Source: Lampris incognitus (Eukaryota > Chordata > Actinopteri > Lampriformes > Lampridae). From it: a stretch of DNA of 64,000 bases. The notes beneath the pieces were generated by a model. The model saw only the letters and a program-made list of their open reading frames with translations. It was not told where the DNA came from and did no database searches. Of the stretch, positions 36,820-52,700 are shown one piece after another. Within the stretch, counting starts at the first letter, position 1. Every line of letters begins with the position of its first letter. The position numbers were made by a program, and so were the translations under genes. The stretch lies in contig NC_079219.1 in the NCBI RefSeq assembly GCF_029633865.1, forward strand, positions 15,841,810 through 15,905,809. Direction: 5' to 3'.

Positions 36820-37675
36820 TACAAAAGTATAAAATTGCAGCATTAAGATAAACAATAACAAAGGCCTGACTAAACTGAAGGAGGTGTTGTTAAAGAACTC
36901 AGTCCTTTCAATTCAGGGTTATCTCCAGAGATAATGCCCATCACTCGGTGTTATCCTCCATACACCTATGTGCAAGGGTAAATTGAGCAATCACATGTTC
37001 ATAAACAGCAGGTTTATAGGAAGTTGGTGGAAGTGACTACTTCCTCATCTAGCACTTCACTGCAACATGTGGTGGAGATCTATGGTAACATGAGATCAGC
37101 TGGAAGATACCCCTTTTTCTGTAAACAGAAGCTTGACTGATTTTGCCTCATTTTATCTACTTTCTGATACAACTGTATGTGCTTGAGTACCTTCATATCG
37201 GAGCTGTATATACAGCAGTTTGTATATACAGTCTATAGCTGCAATGCGTACAGTAAGATGTGGGTCAGAACATCGAGGAGCCAGTCGTCCCAGCATAGCT
37301 CCCAGGTTGTTGAAAGATATCATGTTCTATAAACCAGATCCACACAAACAAAGAATTACTTCACTGAACTGGTTAGTCACACAATCCTTTAAGGGCATAC
37401 AGCTAACTGGTGAATGCTGGGGCCAGTTTTTTGCTGAGTTTTAAAAGTTATCAATTCTAGCAATCTTAAAGTCTGTTCACAAGAGACAGACCCATGTTAA
37501 AGGTAAGTAAGACAAGATTATTACAGGCCTGCAACAACGCAGAATGAATGTTTAGATTTGATCCACCGACAACTCAAAACCCAGCCAAGTCTGAGGGAGG
37601 GCACAAAATGGCTGCAACAAAGTGCAGATGTAGTCGGTTGGAAAATCGGTTATCCAAGCAATAGGCCAGAACATG

Positions 37676-37728
<53 letters not shown>

Positions 37729-40700
37729 CCTTCACAGTAAGGTTATCGAGATAGTAAGTCAGCAGGTGAGCGGTGGTGGTGACAGCTCTCTCTCTCTCAT
37801 GGTCTTGGCTTGAGCTCACCCACGACTCAATATGCTGCACATGACAATAAATAACTACGTTAGATAATACAGACGGGGACGGTATACAAGTATTTTTCAT
37901 TTGATTTCTTTGATTTGGTGGTGGTGGTGGTGGGGGGGGGGTCTGTAGGCTGGAAGCCACGCCAAAGCCTACAGGTTGCCTCACCATCCTCTGTTTTCTA
38001 TGTTTTAATTTTTAATTATTATCCTTTCTGATGCTGTAGAGTTTGATGTGTTGGAGATCTTTCATTTCAATATTGGTTAAGATTAAAAAAAAAAAAAAAA
38101 AATCACACCCGCCCAACACGCGAAAGGTCCTCGGTTCAAAATTGGGTGGAAACATTTAACTTTTTCAATGAAATCGCTAGAAAGAAAGAGAGGAACATAC
38201 TGCTACAGTATATTTTGTTACATATTAAGTCATGCTTGTTGATATGTTTTGTTCTCATTTCTATTTCTTAGTTTATCTTTTATTTCTATTTGTTTCTGTT
38301 TTTCTTGTTTCTATTTTCATGTTATCTTGTCAGTGTTTAGTTTTTTCTTATTAGAGCGTGAGTGTCTGTAATAGAACCCAATTTTCCCTCAAGGAAGAGT
38401 AAATTATTCTGGTTCTGATTCAGCGTGTAATGGCTGTACCATACCTGATTTATTCTTATAAGAGTCAATACACTGTAACGGACTGAGTGACATGTTAGTT
38501 TTTAACTGTTATGTTACGAGTATCACTGTGTTTGTTAAGTGTAACTGTGTTACCATGTTGTTTGTACATTAGAAATTGTTCAATTAAAAAAAATAGAGGT
38601 ATACAATGCTATGCACACAGAAAAACATTTTGTAAACTGAAAACATTTACTAAAAGGTTCAACTGTTAAAACGTCCTAAAAGATCAACTCACTAGAACTA
38701 AAATGACATGAAATCTTATATCAGAGTAAGTCACAATAAACGTGATGTAAAATGGGGAGATTTGAGTGATCTGCATCTGATTAACACTTCAACAGTCCCG
38801 CATCATTTTTTCCCTTTTACTGTGATTCACCCTCATTTATACAAATTAAACAGAGAAGGCTGTTTAACCAACTTTTCTAACATTCCTTTTTTATTTTTTT
38901 TTTGCTTTTGAGGCTCTAGATTGTTAAAACTTAACCAAAAAAACAAAACAAAAAACAACAACTCCAACCTAACCTCAGCTGTTTGCCTTTTTCCCATTTT
39001 TGGAAACTGAACCATTCATTAATCTGCTGCATTCGACCCATTATCAGTTTCTGAAAAGCTGGAATTTGTTACCCATTGAGAAAGCACGGTCTTCATCACA
39101 GTGTGAAAAGACTTGAGAGCCACTAATGAGGGAAGTGGAGTTTTGCAGCACGTCTTGTTTGTTGATATTGTTACGTCACTCCCCTGGTGTGATCATAATA
39201 AATGCCACTATTGTGCTAACATGAAACATTGTTCAACAGAAATATAAAACGTGCTCAAAGACAGTTGAGCGGTTATATCCGCCTCCCCTCCGGTGTAATG
39301 TGTTCCCGCTGGCCAAGGATATTGGATCCAGCCACAATGTCAAATATAATTACACAGGTTTGCTGATACGAGAAAAAACAATAAACATATTTCCCTTAAG
39401 GCAGAATTAGCTACTTCGGGACCTCAGGTCAGGTCTCACCTTGAAGATACTTTGCAGGCCATCAGGTGTGGGGTCCTTGGCCAGTACACGTTTGAGTAGT
39501 TCCTGCAGTGCAGCCAGGGTGTCCTGGTATAAAGCCTGAGCAGAAATCACCACAGCAAGTTTATAGACAGCACATTTTATATACTTGATAAGTCAAGTAA
39601 AATATGAGTAATGACATTTAAATGCTATACATGTGTGTCCCTACATGAAATGCAACACTACTCGTGACATCTGAGAGTCTCAACAGATAAACTACAATTA
39701 CTAGAAAATCACTTGTACAAACATTTGGTGGCTAGGGTATGAGTTAGAGGTAAGGTGATAACAGGGGAAGTTAAGGTCTCTAGTTACGATGTTTAAGACT
39801 GGCAAATGACAAGTCAATAATGTCCTCACAAGCAGCACCACTGTGTGTGTGTGTGTGTGTATGTGTGTGTCCCTACTTGTCTCTGCTTGGGATCCAGTGT
39901 CTCCTCCTCTTTTGTTTTCTCTGGAGTGTGCGTCTCAGCCGGCAGAGAGAACACACTGCTCACACACACCTTGAGCAAATCAAAGTTCTCATTTTCACTT
40001 AGTGGAGGATCCAGAGGGCTGGACCACTACATGTCAAGGGTCAAACACAAGTACACAACAGGACTTCAAACGATCTCTCAATTTTAGCCTTCAAAACTAT
40101 CAGCTGTCATTAAGGGCTTGACTGCACACAACTGTATATGCCATCGCACAAAGTACAGTACAGTATTGTGGCAACCCACTGAGGTACAGTTGTACTAACA
40201 GGATGTGAAAACCTCTAAAAGCAAGTTTCTTTTTCAAATCATGAAAAAAAAATAACCTTAAACAGAGTGATTTTTTCCCCACAGATCAAATTAACATATT
40301 TTTTTTAAAATACTTAAATCTTTCCCTTCAATGAAATGTAAATGAAAAAAAAAAACTCAAAATGTTCCTGTATCCAATGAATATTGATTACCACACTGCA
40401 TATCTTTTTTTTTTTTTTTTGGATTTTCCCCTCCTTTTCTCCCCAATTGTACCTGGCCAATTACCCCACTCTTTCGAGCCGTCCCGGTTGCTGCTCCACC
40501 CCCTCTGCCGATCCAGGGAGGGCTGTAGACTACCACATGCCTCCTCCAAAACATGTGGAGTCACCAGCCGCTTCTTTTCACCTGACAGTGAGGAGTTTCA
40601 CCAGGGGGACATAGCACGTGGGAGGATCACGCTATTCCCCCTAGTTCCCCCTCCCCCCTGAACAGGTGTCCCGACCGACCAGAGGAGGCGCTAGTGCAGC

Positions 40701-43700
40701 GACCAGGACACATACCCTCACCTGGCTTCCCACCCACAGACACGGCCAATTGTGCCTGTAGGGACGTCAAGGTACCTATGTGACCTGATTATATTTAAAA
40801 TTTACGAAGATTTAACTACCTGTGATATCAAATTAAAAGCACTTATGCCACTGTTGTCATACTCTACAGAAACCACATCTTTTTACAAAGGCCAACTTCT
40901 TAGAAACCGAGAACAATTGGAAAATTACAGTAACACAGTCGTAACCTGTCTCCATTGCGTGTTTAATGTTGTGGAACCGGAGTCATGAAACATCTGACAT
41001 GAAAAGATTTACTCTGTAAAGACTTCTATGGCACAACGCTCATCATCCAACAGGTCTTAAAGTCAAGGATACATGAGGTTGGCACAGGTTGTCATCACTA
41101 GATGGCGTAGTGGCGACCTCAAGCAATCAGCAGGTTCTGCCTTGACGAAGTCCTGGACAGAGAAAAAAAAAACAACAACAACACATGAATCAGATAATGA
41201 GAAAGGAGAGAAATTGCTTATCATTCCTTAGTTGCTTTCTCCTTAAATTCAAGCTACTAACCAGCATTACAGCAATAAGCTCCTGTTTGCGAGAGAAGAT
41301 GTAGCCTTGTCTCTTCACACACTCACTGATAGCTTTGGCTATGAGCCCAACACTCTGGATCAAGCTCAGCTTCATGGTCAGGTCCTTTGAGAAGTGTAAC
41401 ACACACACACGCAGAGTTGGGGGGACACAGAGACAAACGGACGAATGGTGGACAGAGACATATACACAACAGGAAAAAAAAGGAAGACAGACAGGTTCAC
41501 AGTCTCTGGTCAGAAGATGTGAGGACTAAAACAGTATGAGAATAGAAGATCCACATTCTCTAAAGAGCAATGCAAAGCAGCTCTGAACTAGTCAAGTTCT
41601 CTACAGCTCCCTTGGTAGAGAGCCGGCTCAACACAAGCAAAGGCCATCTAAAATCATTCCAACAGTCCAGAATGCATTAATCAAATCAAGAAGGTCAGTC
41701 AGTCAATCAATCCAGCAGTGAATTTGTAGATTGATTCTCCATTCCTCAGGATGGGGAGAGGCCCAAAGCCAGAGTTTTGTGATTTGAAAAGGAGAGTGTT
41801 CGACTGCAAACCCCTGCAGGCGCTGATCTAAGAAGCGATAGATCAGACCAAGGCCTAGAGACACCAACGTGCGGTTAAAATTCAGCAGAAGATTGCAAAA
41901 GCCTTTTCACATGAAGGACAACTTGCTGTTAAGGTCTGGAGAGGGACCAAATACATAGGACTTGATTGCAAAGAAGACGGATCTGTACTGTGAAATCATA
42001 AGGTGATGAATTTTAGAAATGGTAATTTCTGTTAAAAAGAAAGTCAAATGAATTCTCGGTGACAACTTTCACTATCACTGCAAAACTCATGTGGGATTTA
42101 TTAAAAAAAAAAAAATCTGAAGAGTCTGAACTTCAGTTAATGCGAACCCTTCCATTTACCCTCAATAAAGATTTTTATGCATTCAAACTCCATCATATTG
42201 GTGTGAAAAAGTTATTTTGACCCAAGAGTGATTTATGTAGCAAAGAAAATTTTTAGTTGATATCTGAGCTTCTTAATCATAAAAATAAGAAATGAACCTT
42301 TCAGCAACAGCACATAAGGTGCCAATGTGGTGGATCATTCTAGAGACAAACTAGGTACAACTTTGGCCTAAATTTGTCCTTTGGACCAATTTGGAGAAAA
42401 CCCTGAGGCTTATAAATGATCCCAGCAATTTTGTTGTTTTTGGCATTTTCCCCCTTTTTCTCCCCAATTGTATCCCGCCAATTATCCCATTCTTTTAAGC
42501 CGTCCCGGTCACTGCTCCACCCCCTCTGCCAATCCGGGGAGGGCTGCAGACTACCACATGCTTCCTCCAATACATGTGGAGTTGCCAACCGCTTCTTTTC
42601 CACCTGACATTGAGGAGTTTCACCAGGGGGACGTAGCGCATGGAAGGCTCATGCCATTCCCCCCAGTTCCCCCTCCCCAAGAACAGGTGCCCCGACTGAC
42701 TAGAGGCACTAGTGCAGCGACCGGCACACATACCCACATCCGGCTTCCCACCCGCAGACACGGCCAATTGTGTCTGTAGGAGCGCCCGACCAAGCCGGAG
42801 GTAACACGGGGATTCGAACCACCAATCCCTGTGTTGGTAGGCAACAGAATAGACCGCTATGCTACCTGGACGCCCTGATCCCAGCAGTTTTAATACAGCA
42901 TCAAACTAAAAGCCAGATTTTAGCAAGATCGAACATTTTTATTAATTATAAGTCACACCTCCATAGGACATCAACAGCATTTGACCTCTAACAGTTACTT
43001 CCCTGCAGTTTGGCCGTCACCAGCAACCTCTGCATATCAGCAATTACATATAGGCAAAATGACATAGCACAGTCTTTAGACTATTGGTCCCAAGATTAGC
43101 CAATGTTGGTGGCGGACCCTTCATAAAACTCTTAAAAAAGGAATGTGCATTAAAATACTGGAAAGCTCTACCAAAGTAAAATATAATTTTGAAGAGATGC
43201 AGCCAAGTTGCAATTTATATTGTGCAGAGAAAGTTGAAATTTTCCTCCACTTCAAGTCTGTTAGTCAAGATTTAAGTGAAGATATCCCTCTGAGAGAGAA
43301 TGTGTAAGAGAGCGGTAGAAAGACGGTATTTTGAGGAAGGAAAAGTCAATAGAGTTAGTGCAACCAACCCCCCCAAGAAAAAAGACAGCTAGAATGAAAG
43401 GATGGGAGGAAACGAATAAGAAGCCAAGGAAAGGAATCTTACTACAAAAAATAAAACTACAATTGAAGATGAGTAAGAACAACAGATAAAGAAGTAAGAA
43501 AAAAACAAAACAAATGGAGAGGGACAGATTGTCCTTGTGTTCCTGTGACTATACCTTGGTCTCTATTTTAATTCCCAGAACCTGTATGACAAAACAGAGT
43601 AGTCAGTATACATGACTACGGAGCTCATTTATCTGCCAAATCAGCTTTACAGGTGGTCCACATATTATTCAACTGGCTGAAACAAGAGAGACCATTTTTA

Positions 43701-46700
43701 GAGGTTAACTTATTCCATTAGTGGTTTCTTTAGGATTTTCGATATTACCACCAAAAATCTCACAATTATTGAAGGGCTTGCAATTCTTCTGCATACACAA
43801 CATCACTTTCTTTTTTTTTCTCTCCCCTTTTTCTCCCCAATTGTACCCGTTCAACTACCCCACTCTTCTGAGCCGTCCCGGTCACTGTTCCACCCCCTCT
43901 GCCGATCCGGGGAGGGCTGCAGACTACCACATGCCTCCTCCGATACATGTGGAGTCACCAGCTGCTTTTTTTCATCTGACAGTGAGGAGTTTCGCCAGGG
44001 AGACGTAGCACGTGAGAGGATTGCACTATTCCCCCCAGTTCCCCCTCCCCCCTGAACAGACGCCCACCCGCAGACACAGCCAATTGTGTTTTTAGGGGTG
44101 CCCAACCAAGCCGGAGGTAACATGGGGATTCGACCGGCGGTACCTGTGTTGGTAGGCAACGGAATAGACCGTCATGCTACTCGGACGCCCCAACATCACG
44201 TTCTTTAAATAAGTGGTGGAACACAATTCTTACAACCATTGCAAATTTAACACAGTAACTAGTCAAAAAGCAGATCGTATTAGATTTTTAATAGTTTCAT
44301 TTTATAATTTGTCTTAACAAAAGTACAATCCTGAAGATTAACGTTTTTGTCATGCTTACTCTTAGGGTGATACTAGTTATTGCACTGGTTTTTAACCACT
44401 CCAGACCCCAAAGATGCATTCGTAATAACAGAGTTGCAAGATCTGTTGTATCAGTGCCGTCACTGAAGCAAAAATGTACTTCTGTTCATCTTTTAACTTG
44501 CTGTTCCTGCATAATTCTTCTGCATTTAGCATAAAATACTATGAACCATGTCATTTTTCCGGGGTCCAACCCAACGGCAACCATTAAACTGCTTTCTATT
44601 TGCCTCATCAGTTCACATTACAGCAGCTTCTGCTCTTCTAGCCAGTAGCACAAGGCTACTTTACCAGAATCTTGGCTGCTTCACTTGTCTGATCAATTCT
44701 CACTTTTAGCTTGGTGTCTAAAATGAGACCCTATAATATCAGATTCTGTTGCCAAGACAACTTCCCTACTCTTTCTCATCCTCGCCGTCATCATCATTAA
44801 AGGAAATATTCTCCGATTTTCAACCTTATCTCTGTCTATCTGCTACAGGGATGGCACATGAGAAACACCTGCAGTTGCCTCTGATCATTTCTGCATCTCT
44901 GGGGCGGCAGCGAGTTTTTTTTCCGGCCACCAAGTGATGTGACATGACGTCAGTTGGTGGCTGGAAAAACTACAACCTAGCAGGGTTTCTAACAGCTAAT
45001 CTACTGTACACACACTGTTCAAAAAACACATCCTCATTCTCTCAGCTAAGCTATGATTCTGATGATGGAAATGATGTCCCACAACACTAAGGCAGATGAT
45101 TTTATGGATGCCGACACAGAGGCTTACATGCAATGCATTCTGGTATGTGTACCTCTACGTGGTACTGCGTTCCTATTCTTGGGCTTAGGTTAAATTACCC
45201 ATCACCTTAAAAATAATTCACCTTACCACTGTGAACAAGTTGATCTGGTGTTCGAGTTACCTTGGTGTTGAAGTGTTTACTGATGCAGCGCAGTATGTCG
45301 TTGTCAATGCGTGTGATTATCTGTTCCGGGGGAGCGTTCAGAGCCACCTGACCGTAACATAAGATCAACGTGCTCTTCATCTTTTCTACCTCAACATCAC
45401 TACGCTCCTGAGAGAAGGACAGAGAGAAGGAAAAGAAAGAGGGAAGAGGAAACATGGATAAAGTATAAAATGCAAAAAGAGCAAAATAGAGAAAATTAAC
45501 ATATATGGTTAATCGTCAGCAAAAGAGAAATGGTCTTAAAATGTAAAAGCTTTTAAAAGACAAGGTGGTGTAGATACACAAGTATGGAGAAAAAAAACAA
45601 AAACAAATGAAGTCAAAAGGAAAGAATGAGTTGTGGACTTGGGCCAACAGAGGCTCCCTTTAAATTTTCACAACAAGATGGCCAAATCAAAAATCATATG
45701 TGTAATAAATATCCATGTTATACATATTCTGTTCTTTGTACTTTGAGTAGGTTGAAGATGCTCTGAGATTTCTTGAAGGCGTCTGACTTGCCAAACTCAT
45801 CCAGCTTGGCCAGTGTTCCTTCCAAGTGGCTGTTGGCACACAGGCCAATACCCAAGGCCACTCCCTGATAAAACAAAGTTTCAAACAACTCTAAAATTAC
45901 ATTATACCATAACCCAGTTCATACAAGAGTTTCAGGATGGATGCAAAATATGCACACAGACAAATTGGAAAATGCTCACATCATATCGTGCACACAACTT
46001 GACCGAGACAATTATATAATAAATCACCAACAAGCACCTCTCTTTCGATGGTATCGTTGTGGCGAGCTGTGAGCAGGATTTCCTGCAGTAGTTTTTTCAC
46101 CACCTCCTTGTTGTTACATTGCTGAAGAGTAACTCCTAGACACTGATACAGGAAACTCTGCAAAGATGGGCAAATAAACATACACAGACAGACAAACACA
46201 CCAAATGACAATCGGGCAAACAAAAATAATAAAAAGTAAAAAAGGGTTTACAAAGATACTAGGTACTAACTCAATATGCATCTCCACTTTGTGTGAAGGT
46301 TCGAGTAGCAGCAGTTGTGTTTGCACTGGCAACAAATCAAGAAAGCAGTTTCTGGAAGTCATGTTATTTATAATGGCAAAAGACCAACCAATGTCAACCA
46401 CCTCGATACTCTCTTGTTTGAAAAAGGTGTGGAAAAAGTTGCCAGCAACTGAACCTTTTGTGAGTGTTGCCCATCCAAAGCCCACAACAGCATTACTGTA
46501 CAGCTGTACTCACACATGCACTGCAAACCTGAACTTCTCTACACATTACCCGGTGCAGCTGTATGTGAGAACGCAAATGTCTGATTATACGGACTTTATC
46601 CACCCAGCTCCCTGGTACAAAGTCCGTGTAATGTCCAACTGAGCCCACGTGAGGATAAAGTAGGTCATTGTCCGGAGTATTCACAGCAAGCAAGTGGCCA

Positions 46701-49700
46701 CGTTGATGAGGTTTCAGTCATGCGAATGGCGTGAAACCACGCCAGTTGGATAATTTTTTCTTTGCTTTCTACTCTTTCATTAATATTGTGGACACGCCCA
46801 AATACATGGCGTATTGCTAGCAATGCAAAAACAGTCATCATTACAGATGAGTCGGTAGCCTCATCCATCATACCGTCATTTCCTGCCTCCTGCATGCTAT
46901 ACCCAGACACCCCTCCTCACCTAAACTAAACAGAGCATTTCAAGTAGGTGAGAACACATCTGACACAGACTACCTCCTATATGGTTAATCAGCATTAGAT
47001 ATGTGTGAAAGAGAGACTCCGGACATTGTCCGAAGTTCATATGTGAAAACAGCTTATGCCCCAACAACTGCTCAGCACTATAGTTTGTAATTGGACAGCT
47101 CAAACTGACGAGTGGACTCATGGTGTTTAGAGGTGTTAACTCATGTTGACTCACACTTAACTATGAATTCTGGGAAAATAAGGCAAGTTAACGTTCTTAC
47201 CTTCTCTTCTAAAGCGTGGTTATAGGTGGAGAGATATCGTGTTGCCTCATTTGCCAGCTGACACACCCACTTGTCATTATGAATGGCCACCAGGGTTTTG
47301 GACAGGAACTGGAGGCAATAATGGCATAAGTAAGGCATATGAGCCCGTCAAATGAAAAGAACTGCATGTTGACTAATAACAACAGATTTTACACTATTAA
47401 AAAAAAAAAATTCTCCCCCCTTTTTCTCCCCAATTACCCCACTCTTCTGAGCTGTCCCAGTCACTGTTCCACTCCCTCTGCTGATCCAGGGAGGGCTGCA
47501 GACTACCACCTGCTTCCTCTGATACATGTGGAGTCGCCAACCGCTTCTTTTCACCTGACACTGAGGAGTTTCGCTAGGGGGACGTAGCGCATGGGAGGAT
47601 CATGCTATTCCCCGCAGTTCCCCCTCCCCCCCAAACAGGCGCCCCAACCGACCAGAGGAGGCACTAGTGCAGCAACCAGGACACATACCCACATCTGGCT
47701 TCCCACCCACAGACACGGCCAATTGTGTCTGTAGGGATGCTCGACCAAGTCGGAGGTAACACGGGGATTCAAACCGCCGATCCCCATATTGGTAGGCAAT
47801 GGAATAGACCGCTACACTACCCGGATGCCCCACAATATAATTTCTTTAAGTCAAAATCAAATTCTACTCTCTCAGTCTAATCCTATACAAATAACTTTAA
47901 GTACAACTTATCAATATTGTTCAAGCTAATGCTTTCATGATAGACCCTTAACACTACAAATATTTTGCCACACTTTGAGCTCAAATATAAAGGCCACAAA
48001 ATAACTTAATTATTCACCAAACAATTGCATTGTGTATGGTTGACAAAATAATCCAAGAATCATTGAAAAGCCAAAGTTGACCTTTAAAAAAACATAGTTA
48101 TATCAACATTCAGTAAAAACTTATTCTTACGTGGTGTGATTTTGGCTCTGATAGAATAATGAAAGTCTATTTTATGTGTAGGAGACTGCCACAGCTCACA
48201 GTGATTGGCTCAAAATCAGCGTGTGTCTGCTAGTCTTTACCATATCCTGAGACTAATGTTTGGCCTTTAGCTGACCAAACCAGAGGGGCTATCTAATACC
48301 AGTCCTTCAAATCCATTATTGCTGCATTCCCAATTAGGATCACATTTCATTGTAAAACACACATGTGTGAGAGAGGTATTCTGGAGGATCAGACCTTCAG
48401 CAGCTTCTCATACCAGGACTTTTTATCCAGACTCTCAGCTGTTGATTCTGAAAAAAAAAACACAGAACAAGTCAAATTAGTGAGGATGCGTAAATCCACA
48501 CTGAAACAGTATTGAGAAAGATATGCAAACTTAAAAACACTGTCCCTCATTCATAAAGTCATAAGATACCCGTCATGTTTTCTGATACAATTTATTGAGC
48601 TGAATCAAGTAAGCGTGCACATCTTGTAATATGACACAACGGTATGCTCAACATTAAGGCCACAAAAGACATAAGGCAACATACTGAAAGAAGGAAAACA
48701 TTACTAAAGGTATCTGAGAATATCTATTGGAGTATTTGTGTCACTAAATATACTTATGCAGGCAAATAAAGTAACTGGGAATGATGGAAATCTTCCTTAA
48801 CAGCCATAAAGGGAGATGAGTTGCAATGCTAAGATGTTGACAATCAGCGAGAATTATGCTCTTTAGATTGTGTGCAAATGTAAAGTAGAATAAGATAACT
48901 TCTCCAGATCTCCATTACCTCCAGTCGAGTTATATTCTCATCCCACAGGATCAATTACAGCGGTTGTTTGTGGAACAAATTCCAAATCCAAGATATCTCA
49001 TATGAAATACATATATATAGAAACTAATGCTCCTATCCGGCCATACCCTCTAGTAGAGACAGAAGTGGAGGTATCTCTTTCTGCCACAGTTTCTCTGTAT
49101 TGGGGTGGATATTCAGACTGAGGATGCTGAGGAGAGAGAGAGAGGGAGCTCCATGACCTCTGCAATGGAACGGGAACGCTGTGTTCACCTAAAACATGCA
49201 CATGCAGACCCAGAAACAAATACATGTACGTTCACACAGACAGACAGGTAGAGAGACAGACAGACACACACATACAGTGAAGTTGCACTTTACATCTTGC
49301 TATACTGTGAAAAGGATTCCTATGAAATACAAATTTCTCATGATCTAAATATGGTTAGAACTGGAGAAGAGGCCCAACACTGTTGATGACAGACTACAGC
49401 AGTTGCTTCAGGCTGAATATTTAATACATCTCTAAAATATCCATTTGAAATGAAATAGGGAAATGTGATTTGTATAAAATGGGGTTTCTTTTTTTTCTTT
49501 TTTCGATTTCCCCCCTTTTTTCTCCCCGATTGTACTTGGCCAATTCCCCGACTCTTCCGAGCCATCCCGGTCACTGCTCCACCCCCTCTGCCGATCCGGG
49601 GGTGGCTGCAGACTACCACATGTCTCCTCCAATACATGTGGAGTCGTCAGCTGCTTCTTTTCATCTGACAGTGAGGAGTTTCACCAGGGGGACATAGCAC

Positions 49701-52700
49701 ATAGGAAGATCACGCTATTCCCCCCAGTTCCCCCTCCTCTCTGAACGGGCGCCTGGACTGACCAGAGGAGGCGCTAGTGCAGCGACCAGGACACATACCG
49801 ATATCCCGCTTCCCTCCCGCAGACACAGCCAATAATTGTGTCTGTAGAGACACCCGACCAAGCCGAAGGTAACACAGCGATTCGAACCGAAGATCCCCAT
49901 GTTGGTAGGCAACGGAACAGACCGCCACACTACCCAGACGCCCCGTTTCTTATTCTTTTTATCTTAAAATGTTACTTGCTTAGCCAAATGATTCAGCCAT
50001 ACTAAAACGACATGACACATTAATCTGCATTCTTTTGTACAACAAAAATCTGATCTGGGCCTATAATTATCTAAACTATAAGCCAATAAGGGCAAAAGGC
50101 ACATATAAATCAAGCATCGCATAAAATAATTTGCTAACTAGGCCCAAGGCCATAGGGAGACAAGTGCAATCTACAAAGCACAGCTCCTGTTTGATCATGC
50201 AAGGCAGCATAATAAGCCTGCCAAACAGAACTGTATTTCTTAATCGAGTTACACCCACCAGCAGTCTGATCATCAGAGTTTGAGCAGAGGGCAGATTGTC
50301 TGGAGGAGAGAGAAAAGAAACTTTAAGCTTAGAATAGATCTTATAGAGACTGAAAACGGAAAACAGCAAAGTACTACATAGATAAACAAATATGAAGCCT
50401 TGAAGATCCTTCTTTACTTCGTCAGCTCACCTTCGTCTAAATCCTCATTCAAAATCCAAATAAATGTGCAGCTTAAATGCACAACAAAGCACGGCTACCC
50501 CAAAATCTTCCTCGCCAGTCTTTTTCACTGTAGCAGCGGCTGTTTTTTTATTTCCATACATTTCAGTCAGCAGATTAGATGAGACAGACAGACAGACAGA
50601 TAGATAGATAGAATGGGTTTCATTACTGCCCTACCTTGCTGTGTAAAGTCTACATAAAAATTGGCCTCCTGGTTATTTCTCATCTTGTTGCCCAGAACTA
50701 TCAGGCTCTTACACAGTGGCGTGGAGGCATTGCTATACTGCGCTGGAGTCAGATAGTAGAACAACATGGGCCATAGCACCTATGAAAAACAAATAAATAA
50801 CAGACAGATATCTGCTCAGATGAGATTGTTCATTCACTCTTTTCATTCACCCTTTAAATCACAGGCCATTCAGCATGCAGAAATAACTCAGTCATGTAAG
50901 AGTCATTTGGAATGTGTGACTTGACTTTGTCATGACTGCAGGACCGTATTTCACTGAACGACCAACAGATTAGACAGAAATGGATAGAGGCAGCCAAGTA
51001 AACTGATACATACGTCAGCAAGATGCCCAATAGTAGTGGTCAGTAGGTGCAGGGTGTTGTCACACATACTTCGTAATGCCTCATTAGTCACCTCTTCTGG
51101 ATCTGTAGGCTTCTGGCCACGCTGGATACACATGTACAAAGCACACAGAGATGTTTACAGAGGCCTTAATTGAACTAGGTCAGCCAAACAAATAATAATA
51201 CATTTTATTTGTGGGCGCCTTTCAGAGCACTCAAGGACACCTTTCAGACCACAGTAAAAAAAAAAAAACAATCAGCACTGTATTAGACAGCATGAAGTCA
51301 AAACAAACAGGGTAGACAATAAAAAGTTAATACAACAGATAAGTATAAAATCATCACCTGCACAAAACTCAACGAAGAATGGATCAGACCGAATATGCTA
51401 GTTTGAAAAGGTATGTTTTGAGATGGGATGTGAAGGTTGAAAGAGAGTCAATGTTACGAATGTCTTGTGGGAGAGAGCTCCATAGGCGAGGGGCAGAATG
51501 ACTGAAGGCTCTTGACCCCATGGTAGTCAACCAGGTCAATGGTGTAGTGAGTTGGAGAACAGAAGAGGATGTGAGAGGGCGTGTGGATATGAAGGAGTTC
51601 AGAAACATATGAAGGAGCTAGTTCATTAAGGGCCTTAAAGGTAAGAAGCAGGATCTTGAAGTCAATACGGTATTTAACAGGGAGCCAATGGAGATGCTGA
51701 AGAACTGGAGTGATATGATCTATGGAAGGAGTTCTGGTAATGATACGGACAGCTGAATTCTGGACCAATTGCAGTTTATGAAGACACTTGAGGGGAAGAC
51801 CAAAGAGGATAGAATTGCAGTAGTTAATACAGGATGTAACCAGGGTGTGAATGAGTATAGCGGTGCTGTTAGGTGTAAGTGATGGGCGAAGATGATTAAT
51901 ATTGCGTAGGTGGAAGTATGCAGACCGAGTAACATTGTTGATGTGAGCTACAAAAGATAATGTGCTGTCCAAGATGACACCCAGACTCTTAACCTGAGGC
52001 GATGGAGGAACTATAGACTTGTCAATAGTGAGGGAAAAACTATCAGGTTTAGTCAAAGTAGATTTAGTACCTACTAAGAGGACCTTGGTTTTATCACTAT
52101 GAAGTTTGAGGAAGTGGTATGAAAACCAGGATTTAATTTCTAGTAAGCAGTCAGAAAGGGAAGAGGGTGGAAGAGTGGAGTTAGGCTCGGTGGATAGATA
52201 AAGCTGGGTGTCATCTGTGTAGCAATGAAATTGAATGCCAAATTTCCTGAAAATGTGACTAAATGACTAAATAAAAAAGACTGTTAAAAGAGAGTACATA
52301 CCATAAACATGAATATTTTCTATCAAATGTCATTTTATAGGTGATTATGCTGCTTCGATGTAAAGCGGGAGTATTCAGTGTGAAACCATTGTATCAGCAC
52401 ACAAGGTATCCTTCCATGTGCTCATTTTCATTTTGGTGAAGAAAAAAAAAAATCACCCATCAGAAATTTCTAGACAAATCCAATTTCTTCAACAAAACGC
52501 CAATATTCAGAGTGAATACGTTACACACATACACAAATACCCGTACCTGGTATGTGTCGGGCAAGGCACAATTCTGAACAATATATCGAATCAATAGCTC
52601 TCCCCCTTCTAACTCCAGGTAGCCATGATGAGCCATGGCACTGATCACCTGGATCACACGCTTCTTCACCTTGGGGAGAAAGAGACAAAAGACAGAAAAA

